Shown here: positions 8,538-16,701 of the stretch, in pieces
How the letters are laid out: every line of letters begins with the position of its first letter
Position numbering within the stretch: the first letter of the stretch is position 1
Source: PALG01 sp964495885
GTDB taxonomy: Bacteria; Bacteroidota; Bacteroidia; Flavobacteriales; Flavobacteriaceae
Length of the DNA stretch: 64,000 bases
Reading direction: 5' to 3'
NCBI GenBank assembly: GCA_964495885.1
Contig: CAZBWO010000008.1
Span: 62,001-126,000, forward strand
Made by a program: the position numbers and the translations under genes
The notes under the pieces: model-generated
What the model was told of the DNA's origin: nothing
The model's database searches: none
What the model saw: only the letters and a program-made list of their open reading frames with translations

Positions 8538-9080
8538 ATGTCAAGAATAGGAAATAGCCCCGTAGTTATCCCTGATGGTGTCACTGTTGAAGTAAAAGAC
8601 AATACCGTTAGTGTAAAAGGGAAATTAGGCGAGTTGACCCAAGATTTTGAAGGGGTTAGCGTAAAAGTAGAGGAAGGCAACATTATTGTTGAGCGTCCTT
8701 CTGATGCAAAAGATCACAGAGCAAAGCACGGATTGTACCGCGCACTGTTCAACAACATGGTTCATGGGGTTTCCCAAGGATGGACCAAACAACTGGAATT
8801 GGTTGGAGTAGGTTATCGTGCCAGCAACCAAGGTCAGAAATTGGACATTGCCATAGGTTTTTCCCACAATATCGTGATGGACATCGCTCCTGAAGTTAAA
8901 GTGGAAACCGTGAGTGAAAAAGGAAAGAATCCTATTGTTAAACTTACCTCCCATGACAAACAATTGGTTGGACAAGTAGCGGCTAAAATCCGTGGCTTTA
9001 GAAAACCAGAACCTTACAAAGGTAAAGGTGTGAAGTTTGTTGGAGAACAAATTAGAAGAAAAGCAGGGAAGTCTGCATAA
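8538..9080 (+). CDS. rplF: 50S ribosomal protein L6
   Basis: L6 lies near the factor-binding site of the large subunit. The 180-residue product starts MSRIGNSPVVIPDGV. It shows the two-lobed family pattern, including LELVGVGYRASNQG and the C-terminal signature KPEPYKGKGVKF. Gaps of 15 and 11 bp separate it from rpsH and rplR. Confidence 0.99.
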   Translation: MSRIGNSPVVIPDGVTVEVKDNTVSVKGKLGELTQDFEGVSVKVEEGNIIVERPSDAKDHRAKHGLYRALFNNMVHGVSQGWTKQLELVGVGYRASNQGQKLDIAIGFSHNIVMDIAPEVKVETVSEKGKNPIVKLTSHDKQLVGQVAAKIRGFRKPEPYKGKGVKFVGEQIRRKAGKSA

Positions 9081-9091
9081 GATATTACGTT

Positions 9092-9448
9092 ATGGCATTA
9101 TCTAAAGAAAAAAGAAGACAACGTATCCGTTTTAGGATTAGAAAAACTGTTTCTGGTACTGAACAACGTCCACGTTTGGCTGTTTTCAGAAGTAATAAGG
9201 AAATCTATGCGCAAATCATAGATGATGTAAATGGAAAAACCATTACTGCAGCTTCCTCTAGAGACAAAGATATAGACACTGCAAAAGCAAACAAGTCTGA
9301 AGTTGCTAAATTGGTTGGTAAAACACTGGCCGAAAAAGCTATTAAGGCTGGAGTAGAAGCTGTATCATTTGATAGAGGCGGATACCTGTACCACGGAAGA
9401 GTAAAATCATTAGCAGAAGGCGCTCGTGAGGGCGGACTAAAATTCTAG
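9092..9448 (+). CDS. rplR: 50S ribosomal protein L18
   Basis: L18 binds 5S rRNA with L5. The 118-residue product starts MALSKEKRRQRIRFRIRK and has RPRLAVFRSNKEIYAQIIDD and the C-terminal FDRGGYLYHGRVKSLAEGAR segment. It ends 3 bp before rpsE. The identification is clear. Confidence 0.98.
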   Translation: MALSKEKRRQRIRFRIRKTVSGTEQRPRLAVFRSNKEIYAQIIDDVNGKTITAASSRDKDIDTAKANKSEVAKLVGKTLAEKAIKAGVEAVSFDRGGYLYHGRVKSLAEGAREGGLKF

Positions 9449-9451
9449 AAT

Positions 9452-9976
9452 ATGTATCAGAAGTATAAAAATGTAGAAATCGTAAAGCCTAGTGGTCTTG
9501 AATTAAAAGACCGATTAGTAGGAGTACAACGTGTGACCAAAGTAACTAAAGGTGGTCGTGCATTTGGATTCTCTGCTATTGTAGTAGTAGGTGACGAAAA
9601 CGGAGTAGTAGGACACGGACTTGGAAAATCTAAGGACGTAGCAAGCGCTATTGCTAAGGCTATTGAAGATGCAAAAAAGAATTTGGTTCGAATTCCTTTA
9701 AATAAAGCAACTCTTCCACATGAGCAAAAAGGAAAATATGGAGGAGCACGTGTAACATTGTTGCCTGCTGCACCTGGTACTGGGGTTATTGCTGGTGGTG
9801 CTGTTCGTGCTGTATTGGAGGCCGTTGGGGTTCATGATGTATTATCTAAATCTCAAGGTTCTTCCAACCCACACAACGTAGTGAAAGCAACTTTTGATGC
9901 ATTATTGCAATTAAGAAGTGCCCAAACTGTTGCTAAGCAAAGAGGGATTTCCCTTGAAAAATTGTATAAAGGATAA
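9452..9976 (+). CDS. rpsE: 30S ribosomal protein S5
   Basis: S5 contributes to decoding fidelity and to the mRNA entry channel. The 174-residue product has the N-terminal double-stranded RNA-binding-like domain (LVGVQRVTKVTKGGRAFGF) and the GHGLGKSKDVASAI segment. The C-terminal domain has APGTGVIAGGAVRAVLE. It lies 13 bp before rpmD. Confidence 0.99.
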   Translation: MYQKYKNVEIVKPSGLELKDRLVGVQRVTKVTKGGRAFGFSAIVVVGDENGVVGHGLGKSKDVASAIAKAIEDAKKNLVRIPLNKATLPHEQKGKYGGARVTLLPAAPGTGVIAGGAVRAVLEAVGVHDVLSKSQGSSNPHNVVKATFDALLQLRSAQTVAKQRGISLEKLYKG

Positions 9977-9989
9977 AATACAGGAAATC

Positions 9990-10169
9990 ATGGCAAAAAT
10001 TAAAATCACAAAGGTTCGAAGTGAAATCAACCGTCCAGAGAGCCAGAAAAGAACCCTAATTGCGCTAGGCCTAAAAAAAATAGGTCAAACAATAGAGCAT
10101 GAGGATACGCCAAATATCCTTGGTATGATCAAAAAAGTTAATCACTTGGTTTCTGTGGAAACCAAATAA
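9990..10169 (+). CDS. rpmD: 50S ribosomal protein L30
   Basis: L30 is a small large-subunit protein. The ATG at 9990 gives MAKIKITKVRSEINRPE and the normal length of 59 residues. A longer in-frame extension would run back into rpsE and is rejected. The core RTLIALGLKKIGQTIEHEDT and the ending MIKKVNHLVSVE are typical. Confidence 0.97.
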   Translation: MAKIKITKVRSEINRPESQKRTLIALGLKKIGQTIEHEDTPNILGMIKKVNHLVSVETK

Positions 10170-10182
10170 GATATTCTGAAAA

Positions 10183-10635
10183 ATGGAATTACATAATTTA
10201 AAACCCGCTGAAGGTTCAGTAAAAAAAGAGGGAAAACGACTAGGGCGAGGTCAAGGGTCTGGTAAAGCCGGAACCTCAGGCCGTGGGCACAAAGGTGCGA
10301 AGTCACGTTCGGGTTATTCCAAAAAGATTGGTTTTGAAGGTGGACAGATGCCTTTACAAAGGAGAGTCCCTAAGTATGGTTTTACCAATAGAAACCGAAA
10401 AGAGTACCAAGGAATTAACTTGGATACGCTTCAAGACTTAGTAGATAGAAAGAAAGTTAAAGATACGGTAGATTTTGAAACCATCGTGAACTTGCGATTA
10501 GCAGGAAAGAACGAATTGGTGAAAATTCTAGGAAGAGGAGAATTGAAAGCAAAACTAAAAGTTTCTGCACACAAGTTTTCCGCAAGTGCCAAATCAGCTA
10601 TCGAAGCTGCAGGAGGTGAAGCCGTAACTTTATAA
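10183..10635 (+). CDS. rplO: 50S ribosomal protein L15
   Basis: L15 is a late-assembling large-subunit protein. The 150-residue product has the Gly-rich N-terminal extension (GRGQGSGKAGTSGRGHKGAK), then GFEGGQMPLQRRVPKYGF and the C-terminal AHKFSASAKSAIEAAGG. It stands directly before secY, as in most spc operons. Confidence 0.98.
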   Translation: MELHNLKPAEGSVKKEGKRLGRGQGSGKAGTSGRGHKGAKSRSGYSKKIGFEGGQMPLQRRVPKYGFTNRNRKEYQGINLDTLQDLVDRKKVKDTVDFETIVNLRLAGKNELVKILGRGELKAKLKVSAHKFSASAKSAIEAAGGEAVTL

Positions 10636-10645
10636 TTTTTTGAGG

Positions 10646-11989
10646 ATGAAATTTATTGAAACCATAAAGAACGTTTATAAAATTGAGGAGCTTCGCAATC
10701 GCATTCTCTTAACCCTTGGTCTACTATTGGTGTATCGTTTTGGTGCACAAATTGTTTTGCCGGGTATTGATGCAGCAAGGCTTTCTGAATTTGCCGGAAA
10801 GTTTGCTTCCGGAGGTATTGGTGGTTTGTTAAATGCTTTTACGGGTGGGGCTTTTGCAAATGCTTCGGTATTTGCATTGGGTATTATGCCGTATATCTCT
10901 GCATCTATTGTTGTTCAATTAATGCAGATTGCAGTGCCATATCTCCAGAAACTTCAAAAAGAAGGAGAGAGCGGTAGGAAAAAAATCACACAAATTACCC
11001 GTTGGTTGACCATTGGTATTTGTTTGGTTCAAGCACCTAGTTATTTAGCAGGATTACCTGCCTTGGGTGTGCCAACAGAGGCATTTGTGATGGGTCAATC
11101 CCCAATGTTCTATGCTTCTTCTATTATCATCTTGGTCACTGGTTGTATTTTTGCCATGTGGTTGGGTGAGAAAATCACTGATAAAGGAGTAGGAAATGGT
11201 ATTTCCATTTTGATTATGGTGGGAATTATTGCTACTCTTCCACAATCTTTTGCTCAGGAATTTGCTTCCAGAGTATTGGAATCTAATGGTGGTTTGATCA
11301 TGATTTTGATTGAATTGGTAATTTGGTTTGTCATCATCCTGCTTTCTATTATGTTGGTGATGGCTGTACGGAAGATTCCCGTGCAATATGCCAGAAGAAC
11401 TGCTAGCGGTGGATATGAGAAGAACATCTTTGGTGCAAGACAATTCATTCCCCTTAAGTTAAATGCTTCAGGAGTAATGCCTATTATCTTTGCACAGGCT
11501 ATTATGTTTGTACCTTCCGCAGTGGCAAGTCTGTCTGATAGTGATTGGGCACAAACTATTCAAGCAAACTTCAGTGATATTTTTGGATTATGGTATAATG
11601 TGGTATTTGCAGCATTGATCATCATCTTTACCTATTTCTATACTGCCATCACGGTACCTACCAATAAAATGGCAGATGATCTTAAGAGAAGTGGTGGATT
11701 CATTCCGGGCATAAAACCAGGAACAGATACCGCAGAATATTTAGACCGAATCATGTCTCAAATTACCTTGCCAGGTTCCATTTTCTTGGCGCTTATTGCC
11801 ATCTTCCCTGCTTTTGTAGTGAAGATACTTGGTATTCAGCAAGGATGGGCATTATTCTACGGTGGTACCTCATTGCTAATTATGGTTGGGGTTGCCATCG
11901 ATACGATGCAACAAATTAATGCGTATTTGTTAAACCGTCATTATGATGGATTAATGAAGAGCGGTAAAAATAGAAAGGCAGTCGCATAA
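10646..11989 (+). CDS. secY: Protein translocase subunit SecY
   Basis: SecY is the channel of the inner-membrane Sec translocon. The 447-residue product has the expected ten hydrophobic segments. Conserved parts include LGIMPYISASIVVQLM (plug and TM2 region), GEKITDKGVGNGISILI and a KSGGFIPGIKPG-type cytoplasmic loop (here RSGGFIPGIKPG). I chose the ATG at 10646; a TTG two codons earlier is less likely. Its stop overlaps the infA start by one base. The adk and map genes that follow secY in many bacteria are absent here. Confidence 0.98.
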   Translation: MKFIETIKNVYKIEELRNRILLTLGLLLVYRFGAQIVLPGIDAARLSEFAGKFASGGIGGLLNAFTGGAFANASVFALGIMPYISASIVVQLMQIAVPYLQKLQKEGESGRKKITQITRWLTIGICLVQAPSYLAGLPALGVPTEAFVMGQSPMFYASSIIILVTGCIFAMWLGEKITDKGVGNGISILIMVGIIATLPQSFAQEFASRVLESNGGLIMILIELVIWFVIILLSIMLVMAVRKIPVQYARRTASGGYEKNIFGARQFIPLKLNASGVMPIIFAQAIMFVPSAVASLSDSDWAQTIQANFSDIFGLWYNVVFAALIIIFTYFYTAITVPTNKMADDLKRSGGFIPGIKPGTDTAEYLDRIMSQITLPGSIFLALIAIFPAFVVKILGIQQGWALFYGGTSLLIMVGVAIDTMQQINAYLLNRHYDGLMKSGKNRKAVA

Positions 11990-12204
11990 TGGCAAAACAA
12001 CCCCCCATAGAACAAGATGGAACTATTGTAGAGGCTTTGTCCAATGCTATGTTCCGTGTTGAATTGGAAAATGGACACATTGTAACTGCGCATATTTCCG
12101 GGAAGATGCGTATGCATTATATTAAATTGCTTCCTGGTGATAAAGTAAAATTGGAAATGAGCCCCTATGATTTAACAAAGGCTCGAATAACCTATAGATA
12201 CTAA
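11989..12204 (+). CDS. infA: Translation initiation factor IF-1
   Basis: IF-1 is the small OB-fold factor that occupies the A site during initiation. The 71-residue product has the family core IEQDGTIVEALSNAMFRVEL and ends with PYDLTKARITYRY. It overlaps secY by one base and lies 5 bp before rpmJ. Confidence 0.98.
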   Translation: MAKQPPIEQDGTIVEALSNAMFRVELENGHIVTAHISGKMRMHYIKLLPGDKVKLEMSPYDLTKARITYRY

Positions 12205-12209
12205 AAGAG

Positions 12210-12326
12210 ATGAAAGTAAGAGCATCCATTAAAAAAAGAAGTGCAGACTGTAAAATCGTTCGTCGAAAAGGACGTCTGTATGTAATCAACAAAAAGAACC
12301 CAAAGTTTAAACAAAGACAAGGATAA
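12210..12326 (+). CDS. rpmJ: 50S ribosomal protein L36, zinc-free type
   Basis: This 38-codon gene encodes L36, the smallest bacterial ribosomal protein. It begins MKVRASIKKRSADCKIVRRK and ends with the family signature PKFKQRQG. Only one cysteine remains and the CxxC and C-H zinc ligands of the zinc-binding form are absent, so this is the zinc-free variant. It lies 5 bp after infA and 2 bp before rpsM. Confidence 0.96.
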   Translation: MKVRASIKKRSADCKIVRRKGRLYVINKKNPKFKQRQG

Positions 12327-12328
12327 TT

Positions 12329-12703
12329 ATGGCAAGAATCGCTGGTGTAGATATCCCTAAGCAAAAAAGGGGTGTAATCGCGTTAACGTATATCTATGGT
12401 ATTGGTAAAAGCCGTGCCCAAGATATCCTAGAAAAGGCCGGAGTTAGCGAAGACAAAAAAGTGCAAGAATGGACCGATGATGAAATTGGAAACATTCGTG
12501 ATGCAGTTTCAAGCTTCACTATTGAAGGTGAGTTGCGTAGTGAAATTCAATTGAACATCAAACGCTTGATGGATATTGGTTGCTACCGTGGAATTCGTCA
12601 CAGATCTGGACTTCCTTTAAGAGGACAGAGGACAAAGAATAACTCTAGAACCCGTAAAGGGAAACGTAAAACTGTTGCTAACAAGAAAAAAGCAACTAAA
12701 TAA
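12329..12703 (+). CDS. rpsM: 30S ribosomal protein S13
   Basis: S13 is at the top of the small-subunit head and contacts the P-site tRNA and bridges to L5. The 124-residue product starts MARIAGVDIPKQKRGVIALT. It has the conserved GIRHRSGLPLRGQRTKNNSR region and a basic tail. It opens the alpha-operon part of the cluster. Confidence 0.99.
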   Translation: MARIAGVDIPKQKRGVIALTYIYGIGKSRAQDILEKAGVSEDKKVQEWTDDEIGNIRDAVSSFTIEGELRSEIQLNIKRLMDIGCYRGIRHRSGLPLRGQRTKNNSRTRKGKRKTVANKKKATK

Positions 12704-12713
12704 TCTCTAGGAT

Positions 12714-13112
12714 ATGGCAAAGTCTAATGCAAAAGCAAAAAATACCAAGAAACGTAAAGTAATCGTTGAAGCAAACGGGGAAGCACACATCGCTTCTTCC
12801 TTCAACAACATTATTATCTCGTTGACCAATAAAAAAGGAGATGTAATCTCATGGTCTTCTGCCGGTAAAATGGGCTTTAGAGGATCAAAGAAGAACACTC
12901 CCTATGCTGCTCAGTTGGCTGCTGAAGATGCTGCATCTGTAGCACATGAAGCGGGTCTTCGGAAAGTAAAAGTATACGTAAAGGGACCTGGTAACGGTAG
13001 GGAAAATGCGATCCGTACCCTCCATAATAGCGGAATTGAAGTAACCGAAATCATCGATGTTACCCCAATGCCACACAATGGATGTCGTCCTCCAAAACGA
13101 AGAAGAGTATAA
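12714..13112 (+). CDS. rpsK: 30S ribosomal protein S11
   Basis: S11 is a platform protein that interacts with mRNA near the E site. The 132-residue product has AHIASSFNNIIISLTNKKGD, KVYVKGPGNGRENAIR and the terminal TPMPHNGCRPPKRRRV. The 83-bp gap to rpsD contains a strong predicted hairpin. Confidence 0.99.
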   Translation: MAKSNAKAKNTKKRKVIVEANGEAHIASSFNNIIISLTNKKGDVISWSSAGKMGFRGSKKNTPYAAQLAAEDAASVAHEAGLRKVKVYVKGPGNGRENAIRTLHNSGIEVTEIIDVTPMPHNGCRPPKRRRV

Positions 13113-13130
13113 TTATTAATAGTATAAACC

Positions 13131-13176
13131 GAAGGAATCAAAGGTTAGAGGATGACCTTAATTTAACCTTTCCTTC
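13131..13176 (+). promoter_or_regulatory. Predicted rpsD (S4) leader hairpin
   Basis: In the rpsK-rpsD gap, GAAGG pairs with CCTTC and AAAGGTTA pairs perfectly with TAACCTTT, separated on the 5' side by a four-base bulge (AATC) and closed by a 16-nt loop. The structure ends 19 bp before the rpsD ATG. S4 is a known autoregulator in other bacteria, so this is a candidate S4-responsive leader. That role is inferred. Confidence 0.5.
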
Positions 13177-13195
13177 TTAATTCAATTTTAAAAAA

Positions 13196-13801
13196 ATGGC
13201 AAGATATACTGGTCCAACAACTAAAATCGCCCGAAAGTTTGGCGAACCTATTTACGGGGAAGACAAATCTTTCGAGAAAAGAAATTACCCTCCAGGACAC
13301 CACGGTCAAAACCGTAGGAGAGGAAAAAAATCTGAATACGCAATCCAACTTGCTGAAAAGCAAAAAGCAAAATACACTTACGGAATCCTTGAACGTCAGT
13401 TCCGTAATATGTTTAAAAAAGCAACTGCAGCTCCTGGTATTACCGGTGAGGTACTTTTACAACTTTGTGAGTCCCGCTTGGATAATGTGGTGTATCGTAT
13501 GGGGATTGCCCCTTCGAGAAGTGCTGCAAGACAGTTGGTTTCGCACCGTCACATCACGGTGAACGGCAAAAAAGTAAACATTCCTTCCTATCAATTGAAA
13601 GAAGGGGATGTGGTAGCGGTACGTGAAAAATCAAAATCCTTGGAAGCTATCCAAAACTCATTGGCTAATGCAAGCAATGTATACGAATGGCTTACTTGGA
13701 ATACCGAGAAAAAGGAAGGAACTTTTGTTTCCGTACCACAACGTATCCAAATACCAGAGAATATCAACGAGCAGTTTATCGTTGAATTGTATTCAAAATA
13801 A
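13196..13801 (+). CDS. rpsD: 30S ribosomal protein S4
   Basis: S4 nucleates small-subunit assembly and represses its own synthesis in several bacteria. The 201-residue product starts MARYTGPTTKIARKFGEPIY and contains the S4 RNA-binding domain (RLDNVVYRMGIAPSRSAARQ). The C-terminus IPENINEQFIVELYSK is typical. It is preceded by the structured leader at 13131-13176. Confidence 0.99.
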   Translation: MARYTGPTTKIARKFGEPIYGEDKSFEKRNYPPGHHGQNRRRGKKSEYAIQLAEKQKAKYTYGILERQFRNMFKKATAAPGITGEVLLQLCESRLDNVVYRMGIAPSRSAARQLVSHRHITVNGKKVNIPSYQLKEGDVVAVREKSKSLEAIQNSLANASNVYEWLTWNTEKKEGTFVSVPQRIQIPENINEQFIVELYSK

Positions 13802-13827
13802 TTTTTAAACAACACACGAGTCAAATT

Positions 13828-14820
13828 ATGGCAGTATTTACATTCCAAAAGCCCGATAAAGTAATCATGATCAATTCTACCGATTTTGAGGGGAAATTTG
13901 AATTCCGCCCCTTGGAACCTGGCTATGGATTGACAGTGGGTAACGCCCTAAGACGTGTACTTCTTTCCTCTTTGGAAGGTTTCGCGATTACTTCGGTGCG
14001 TATTGAAGGGGTGGACCATGAGTTTTCAACCATTGCTGGAGTAGTAGAAGATGTAACCGAAATCGTCCTTAACCTGAAGCAGGTACGCCTGAAGAGACAA
14101 ATCAACGAAATTGATAACGAAACTGTTACAATTTCCGTTTCTGGAACAGAGCAATTAACTGCAGGTGATTTTCAAAAGTTCATTTCTGGTTTTCAAGTGT
14201 TGAACCCAGAATTGGTCATTTGTAACATGGATCCTAAGGTGAGCCTAAACTTCGAAATTACGATTGAAAAAGGTAGAGGTTATGTGCCTGCGGAAGAAAA
14301 TAAAAAGGCAAATGCCCCTTTGGGAACTATTTTCACAGACTCTATCTATACGCCTATTAAAAACGTTAAGTATAGCATTGAAAACTATCGTGTTGAGCAA
14401 AAGACCGATTATGAAAAATTGGTTTTTGAAATCATTACCGATGGCTCCATTCATCCAAAAGATGCATTGACCGAGGCTGCTAAAACCTTGATCCATCACT
14501 TTATGCTATTTAGTGATGAGCGTATTACCTTGGAGGCTGATGAAATTGCCCAAACCGAAACCTATGACGAGGAATCACTTCACATGCGTCAGTTATTGAA
14601 AACCAAATTGATTGATTTGGATCTTTCGGTACGTGCATTGAACTGTTTGAAAGCAGCAGAAGTGGATACCCTTGGAGATTTAGTTTCCTACAATAAAAAC
14701 GATTTGATGAAATTCCGAAACTTTGGAAAAAAATCCCTTACCGAATTGGAAGAATTGGTAGGTGCCAAAGGATTGAACTTCGGAATGGACCTTTCAAAAT
14801 ACAAACTAGATAAAGACTAA
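13828..14820 (+). CDS. rpoA: DNA-directed RNA polymerase subunit alpha
   Basis: The alpha subunit dimerises to start RNA polymerase assembly. The 330-residue product has the N-terminal dimerisation domain (EPGYGLTVGNALRRVLLSSL) and the C-terminal DNA-contacting domain (SVRALNCLKAAEVDTLGDLV, then FRNFGKKSLTELEE). Length is standard. The 60-bp gap to rplQ carries a predicted three-tier hairpin. Confidence 0.99.
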   Translation: MAVFTFQKPDKVIMINSTDFEGKFEFRPLEPGYGLTVGNALRRVLLSSLEGFAITSVRIEGVDHEFSTIAGVVEDVTEIVLNLKQVRLKRQINEIDNETVTISVSGTEQLTAGDFQKFISGFQVLNPELVICNMDPKVSLNFEITIEKGRGYVPAEENKKANAPLGTIFTDSIYTPIKNVKYSIENYRVEQKTDYEKLVFEIITDGSIHPKDALTEAAKTLIHHFMLFSDERITLEADEIAQTETYDEESLHMRQLLKTKLIDLDLSVRALNCLKAAEVDTLGDLVSYNKNDLMKFRNFGKKSLTELEELVGAKGLNFGMDLSKYKLDKD

Positions 14821-14822
14821 CT

Positions 14823-14865
14823 TCACCATAGTTTGCTCCCCATAAGGGTCGCAGCAAGATGGTGA
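14823..14865 (+). promoter_or_regulatory. Predicted rplQ leader hairpin
   Basis: The rpoA-rplQ gap folds into a long interrupted stem. TCACCAT pairs perfectly with ATGGTGA, TTGCT with AGCAA, and CCC with GGG around an ATAA loop. The element covers most of the gap and ends 15 bp before the rplQ ATG. It has no following T-run, so it is not a terminator. A control role for L17 synthesis is inferred. Confidence 0.5.
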
Positions 14866-14880
14866 TTAAAACAAAACAAA

Positions 14881-15357
14881 ATGAGACACGGAAAAAAAGT
14901 CAATCACTTAGGAAGAAAAACCGCACATAGAAAGTCCATGTTGGCAAATATGGCGTGTTCCTTGATTGAACATAAGCGTATCAACACTACCTTGGCTAAA
15001 GCCAAAGCATTGAAGCAATTTGTTGAGCCTCTTGTGACAAAGTCTAAAGAAGATACTACCCACAACCGTAGGATTGTCTTCAGCAGATTACGTCAAAAAG
15101 ATGCCGTAACTGAACTATTCAGGGAAGTTGCTGTAAAAGTAGGTGACCGTCCAGGAGGATACACCCGAATCATCAAATTGGGTAACAGATTGGGAGATAA
15201 CGCTTCCATGGCCATGATTGAATTGGTAGATTATAACGAAACCTATAATGCCGGAAAAGCTTCCAAAAAGAAGACTCGAAGAAGCCGAAGAGGCGGAAGT
15301 GGAAGTACTCAGCCAGCAGCTGCAGCAACCACAACGGCAAATAAGGAAGAAGAATAA
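14881..15357 (+). CDS. rplQ: 50S ribosomal protein L17
   Basis: L17 binds near the tunnel exit. The 158-residue product starts MRHGKKVNHLGRKTAHRKSM and has the GGYTRIIKLGNRLGDNASMA region. The C-terminus is extended past the family core by about 30 residues rich in Lys, Arg, Ser, Ala and Thr, a common feature in this phylum. It is the last gene of the superoperon and is followed by an intrinsic terminator. Confidence 0.98.
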   Translation: MRHGKKVNHLGRKTAHRKSMLANMACSLIEHKRINTTLAKAKALKQFVEPLVTKSKEDTTHNRRIVFSRLRQKDAVTELFREVAVKVGDRPGGYTRIIKLGNRLGDNASMAMIELVDYNETYNAGKASKKKTRRSRRGGSGSTQPAAAATTTANKEEE

Positions 15358-15381
15358 ATGAACAATCATTTGTAAATAACT

Positions 15382-15415
15382 AAGGGGCTAACGATTTGAG
15401 TTAGTCCCTTTTTTT
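15382..15415 (+). terminator. Intrinsic terminator of the ribosomal protein operon
   Basis: AAGGGGCTAAC pairs with GTTAGTCCCTT (one G-T wobble) around a 7-nt loop and is followed directly by a T-run. It closes the rpsJ-rplQ superoperon. Its loop also contains the TTG of the carA promoter. Confidence 0.85.
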
Positions 15416-15427
15416 ATGCTATTTTTG
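15396..15427 (+). promoter_or_regulatory. carA promoter, TTG-N21-TATTTTTG
   Basis: The -33 type TTG at 15396-15398 and the -7 box TATTTTTG at 15420-15427 match the Bacteroidota sigma-70 consensus TTG/TAnnTTTG. The box ends 17 bp before the carA ATG. The promoter overlaps the preceding terminator. Confidence 0.7.
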
Positions 15428-15444
15428 TAAAATCTTTTTTTAGA

Positions 15445-16569
15445 ATGAAGTACGAAACACGAAAAAAAGCCCTCATTTTATTAGCAGATGGTACCATTTT
15501 CTACGGAAAAGCCGTAGGTGGGAAAGAAGGTTCAGCCTTCGGGGAAGTCTGTTTCAATACCGGAATGACCGGTTATCAGGAAATTTTTACAGACCCTTCT
15601 TACTTTGGGCAATTAATGGTGACGACCAATGCCCATATAGGAAACTACGGAACCCAAGAGGATGAAGTAGAATCTGAAGGTATCAAAATTGCAGGTCTTA
15701 TTTGCCGTAATTTCAGTTACCATTATTCACGTCCTTCCGCAGATAGCTCCCTGGAAGAATTTCTAGACCGAAACAACCTTTTGGCCATCAGCGACGTGGA
15801 TACACGTGCCTTGGTTAGCTATATTCGGGATAATGGCGCCATGAATGCAGTCATTAGCACCGATGTTGATAATATTGAAGGCCTTAAAAAGCAATTGGCA
15901 GAGGTGCCTAGCATGAACGGTCTGGAACTTGCTTCCAAAGTTTCTACTAAAGAACCTTATTTTATTGGTGATGAGAATGCCACGTATAAAGTTTCGGCAT
16001 TAGATATTGGAATCAAAAAGAACATCCTTCGGAATTTAGCCAAACGTGATTGCTACATTAAAGTATTTCCTTACAATGCAGCCTTCGAAGAATTGCAGGC
16101 TTTTGAACCCGATGGGTACTTTTTAAGCAATGGTCCTGGGGATCCCGAACCATTAAAAGAAGCCGTAGCTACCACCAAAAAAATTCTGGAAACAGGAATG
16201 CCGCTCTTCGGAATTTGTTTGGGTCATCAAGTCTTGGCACTGGCAAATGGGATTTCAACCTTTAAAATGCATCATGGGCACCGCGGAATCAATCACCCTA
16301 TTAAAAACTTGCTTACAGGTAAAGGGGAAATCACTTCGCAGAATCATGGTTTCGCCATCAATAAAGAAGAAACCGAGACCCATCCAGATGTGGAAATCAC
16401 CCACATACATTTGAATGATCATACGGTGGCAGGTATCCGTCTTAAAAACAAGCCGGTATTTTCGGTGCAGTATCATCCAGAGGCAAGTCCGGGGCCACAT
16501 GACGCTTCGTATTTGTTTGATGATTTCATTGAAAATATTAAAAAACATAAACTTCAGGAAGCCCTTTAA
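15445..16569 (+). CDS. carA: Carbamoyl phosphate synthase small subunit (glutaminase)
   Basis: CarA hydrolyses glutamine and passes ammonia to CarB for carbamoyl phosphate synthesis, feeding pyrimidine and arginine pathways. The 374-residue product has the N-terminal CPSase domain (ALILLADGTIFYGKAVG, FNTGMTGYQEIFTDPSY). The class I glutamine amidotransferase domain has the catalytic cysteine in LFGICLGHQVLAL and the His-Glu pair in QYHPEASPGPHD. carB is not in this window, so the two subunits are probably unlinked. Its stop codon lies inside the stem of its own terminator. Confidence 0.97.
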   Translation: MKYETRKKALILLADGTIFYGKAVGGKEGSAFGEVCFNTGMTGYQEIFTDPSYFGQLMVTTNAHIGNYGTQEDEVESEGIKIAGLICRNFSYHYSRPSADSSLEEFLDRNNLLAISDVDTRALVSYIRDNGAMNAVISTDVDNIEGLKKQLAEVPSMNGLELASKVSTKEPYFIGDENATYKVSALDIGIKKNILRNLAKRDCYIKVFPYNAAFEELQAFEPDGYFLSNGPGDPEPLKEAVATTKKILETGMPLFGICLGHQVLALANGISTFKMHHGHRGINHPIKNLLTGKGEITSQNHGFAINKEETETHPDVEITHIHLNDHTVAGIRLKNKPVFSVQYHPEASPGPHDASYLFDDFIENIKKHKLQEAL

Positions 16570-16587
16570 AATAAAGGGCTTTTTTTA
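16560..16587 (+). terminator. Intrinsic terminator of carA
   Basis: AGCCCTTTA and TAAAGGGCT form a perfect 9-bp stem around AAA, followed by seven T residues. The carA stop codon (16567-16569) is at the top of the stem. Confidence 0.9.
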
Positions 16588-16701
16588 TCATATTCGAAAT
16601 CGTTATCGGATTGAAAAACTTGATTTATGTAATGGTTCAGGAAAATTATTTACCGCATCTTTCGTATCTTCACACCACAAATAACAGATAACAAAAACAA
16701 T

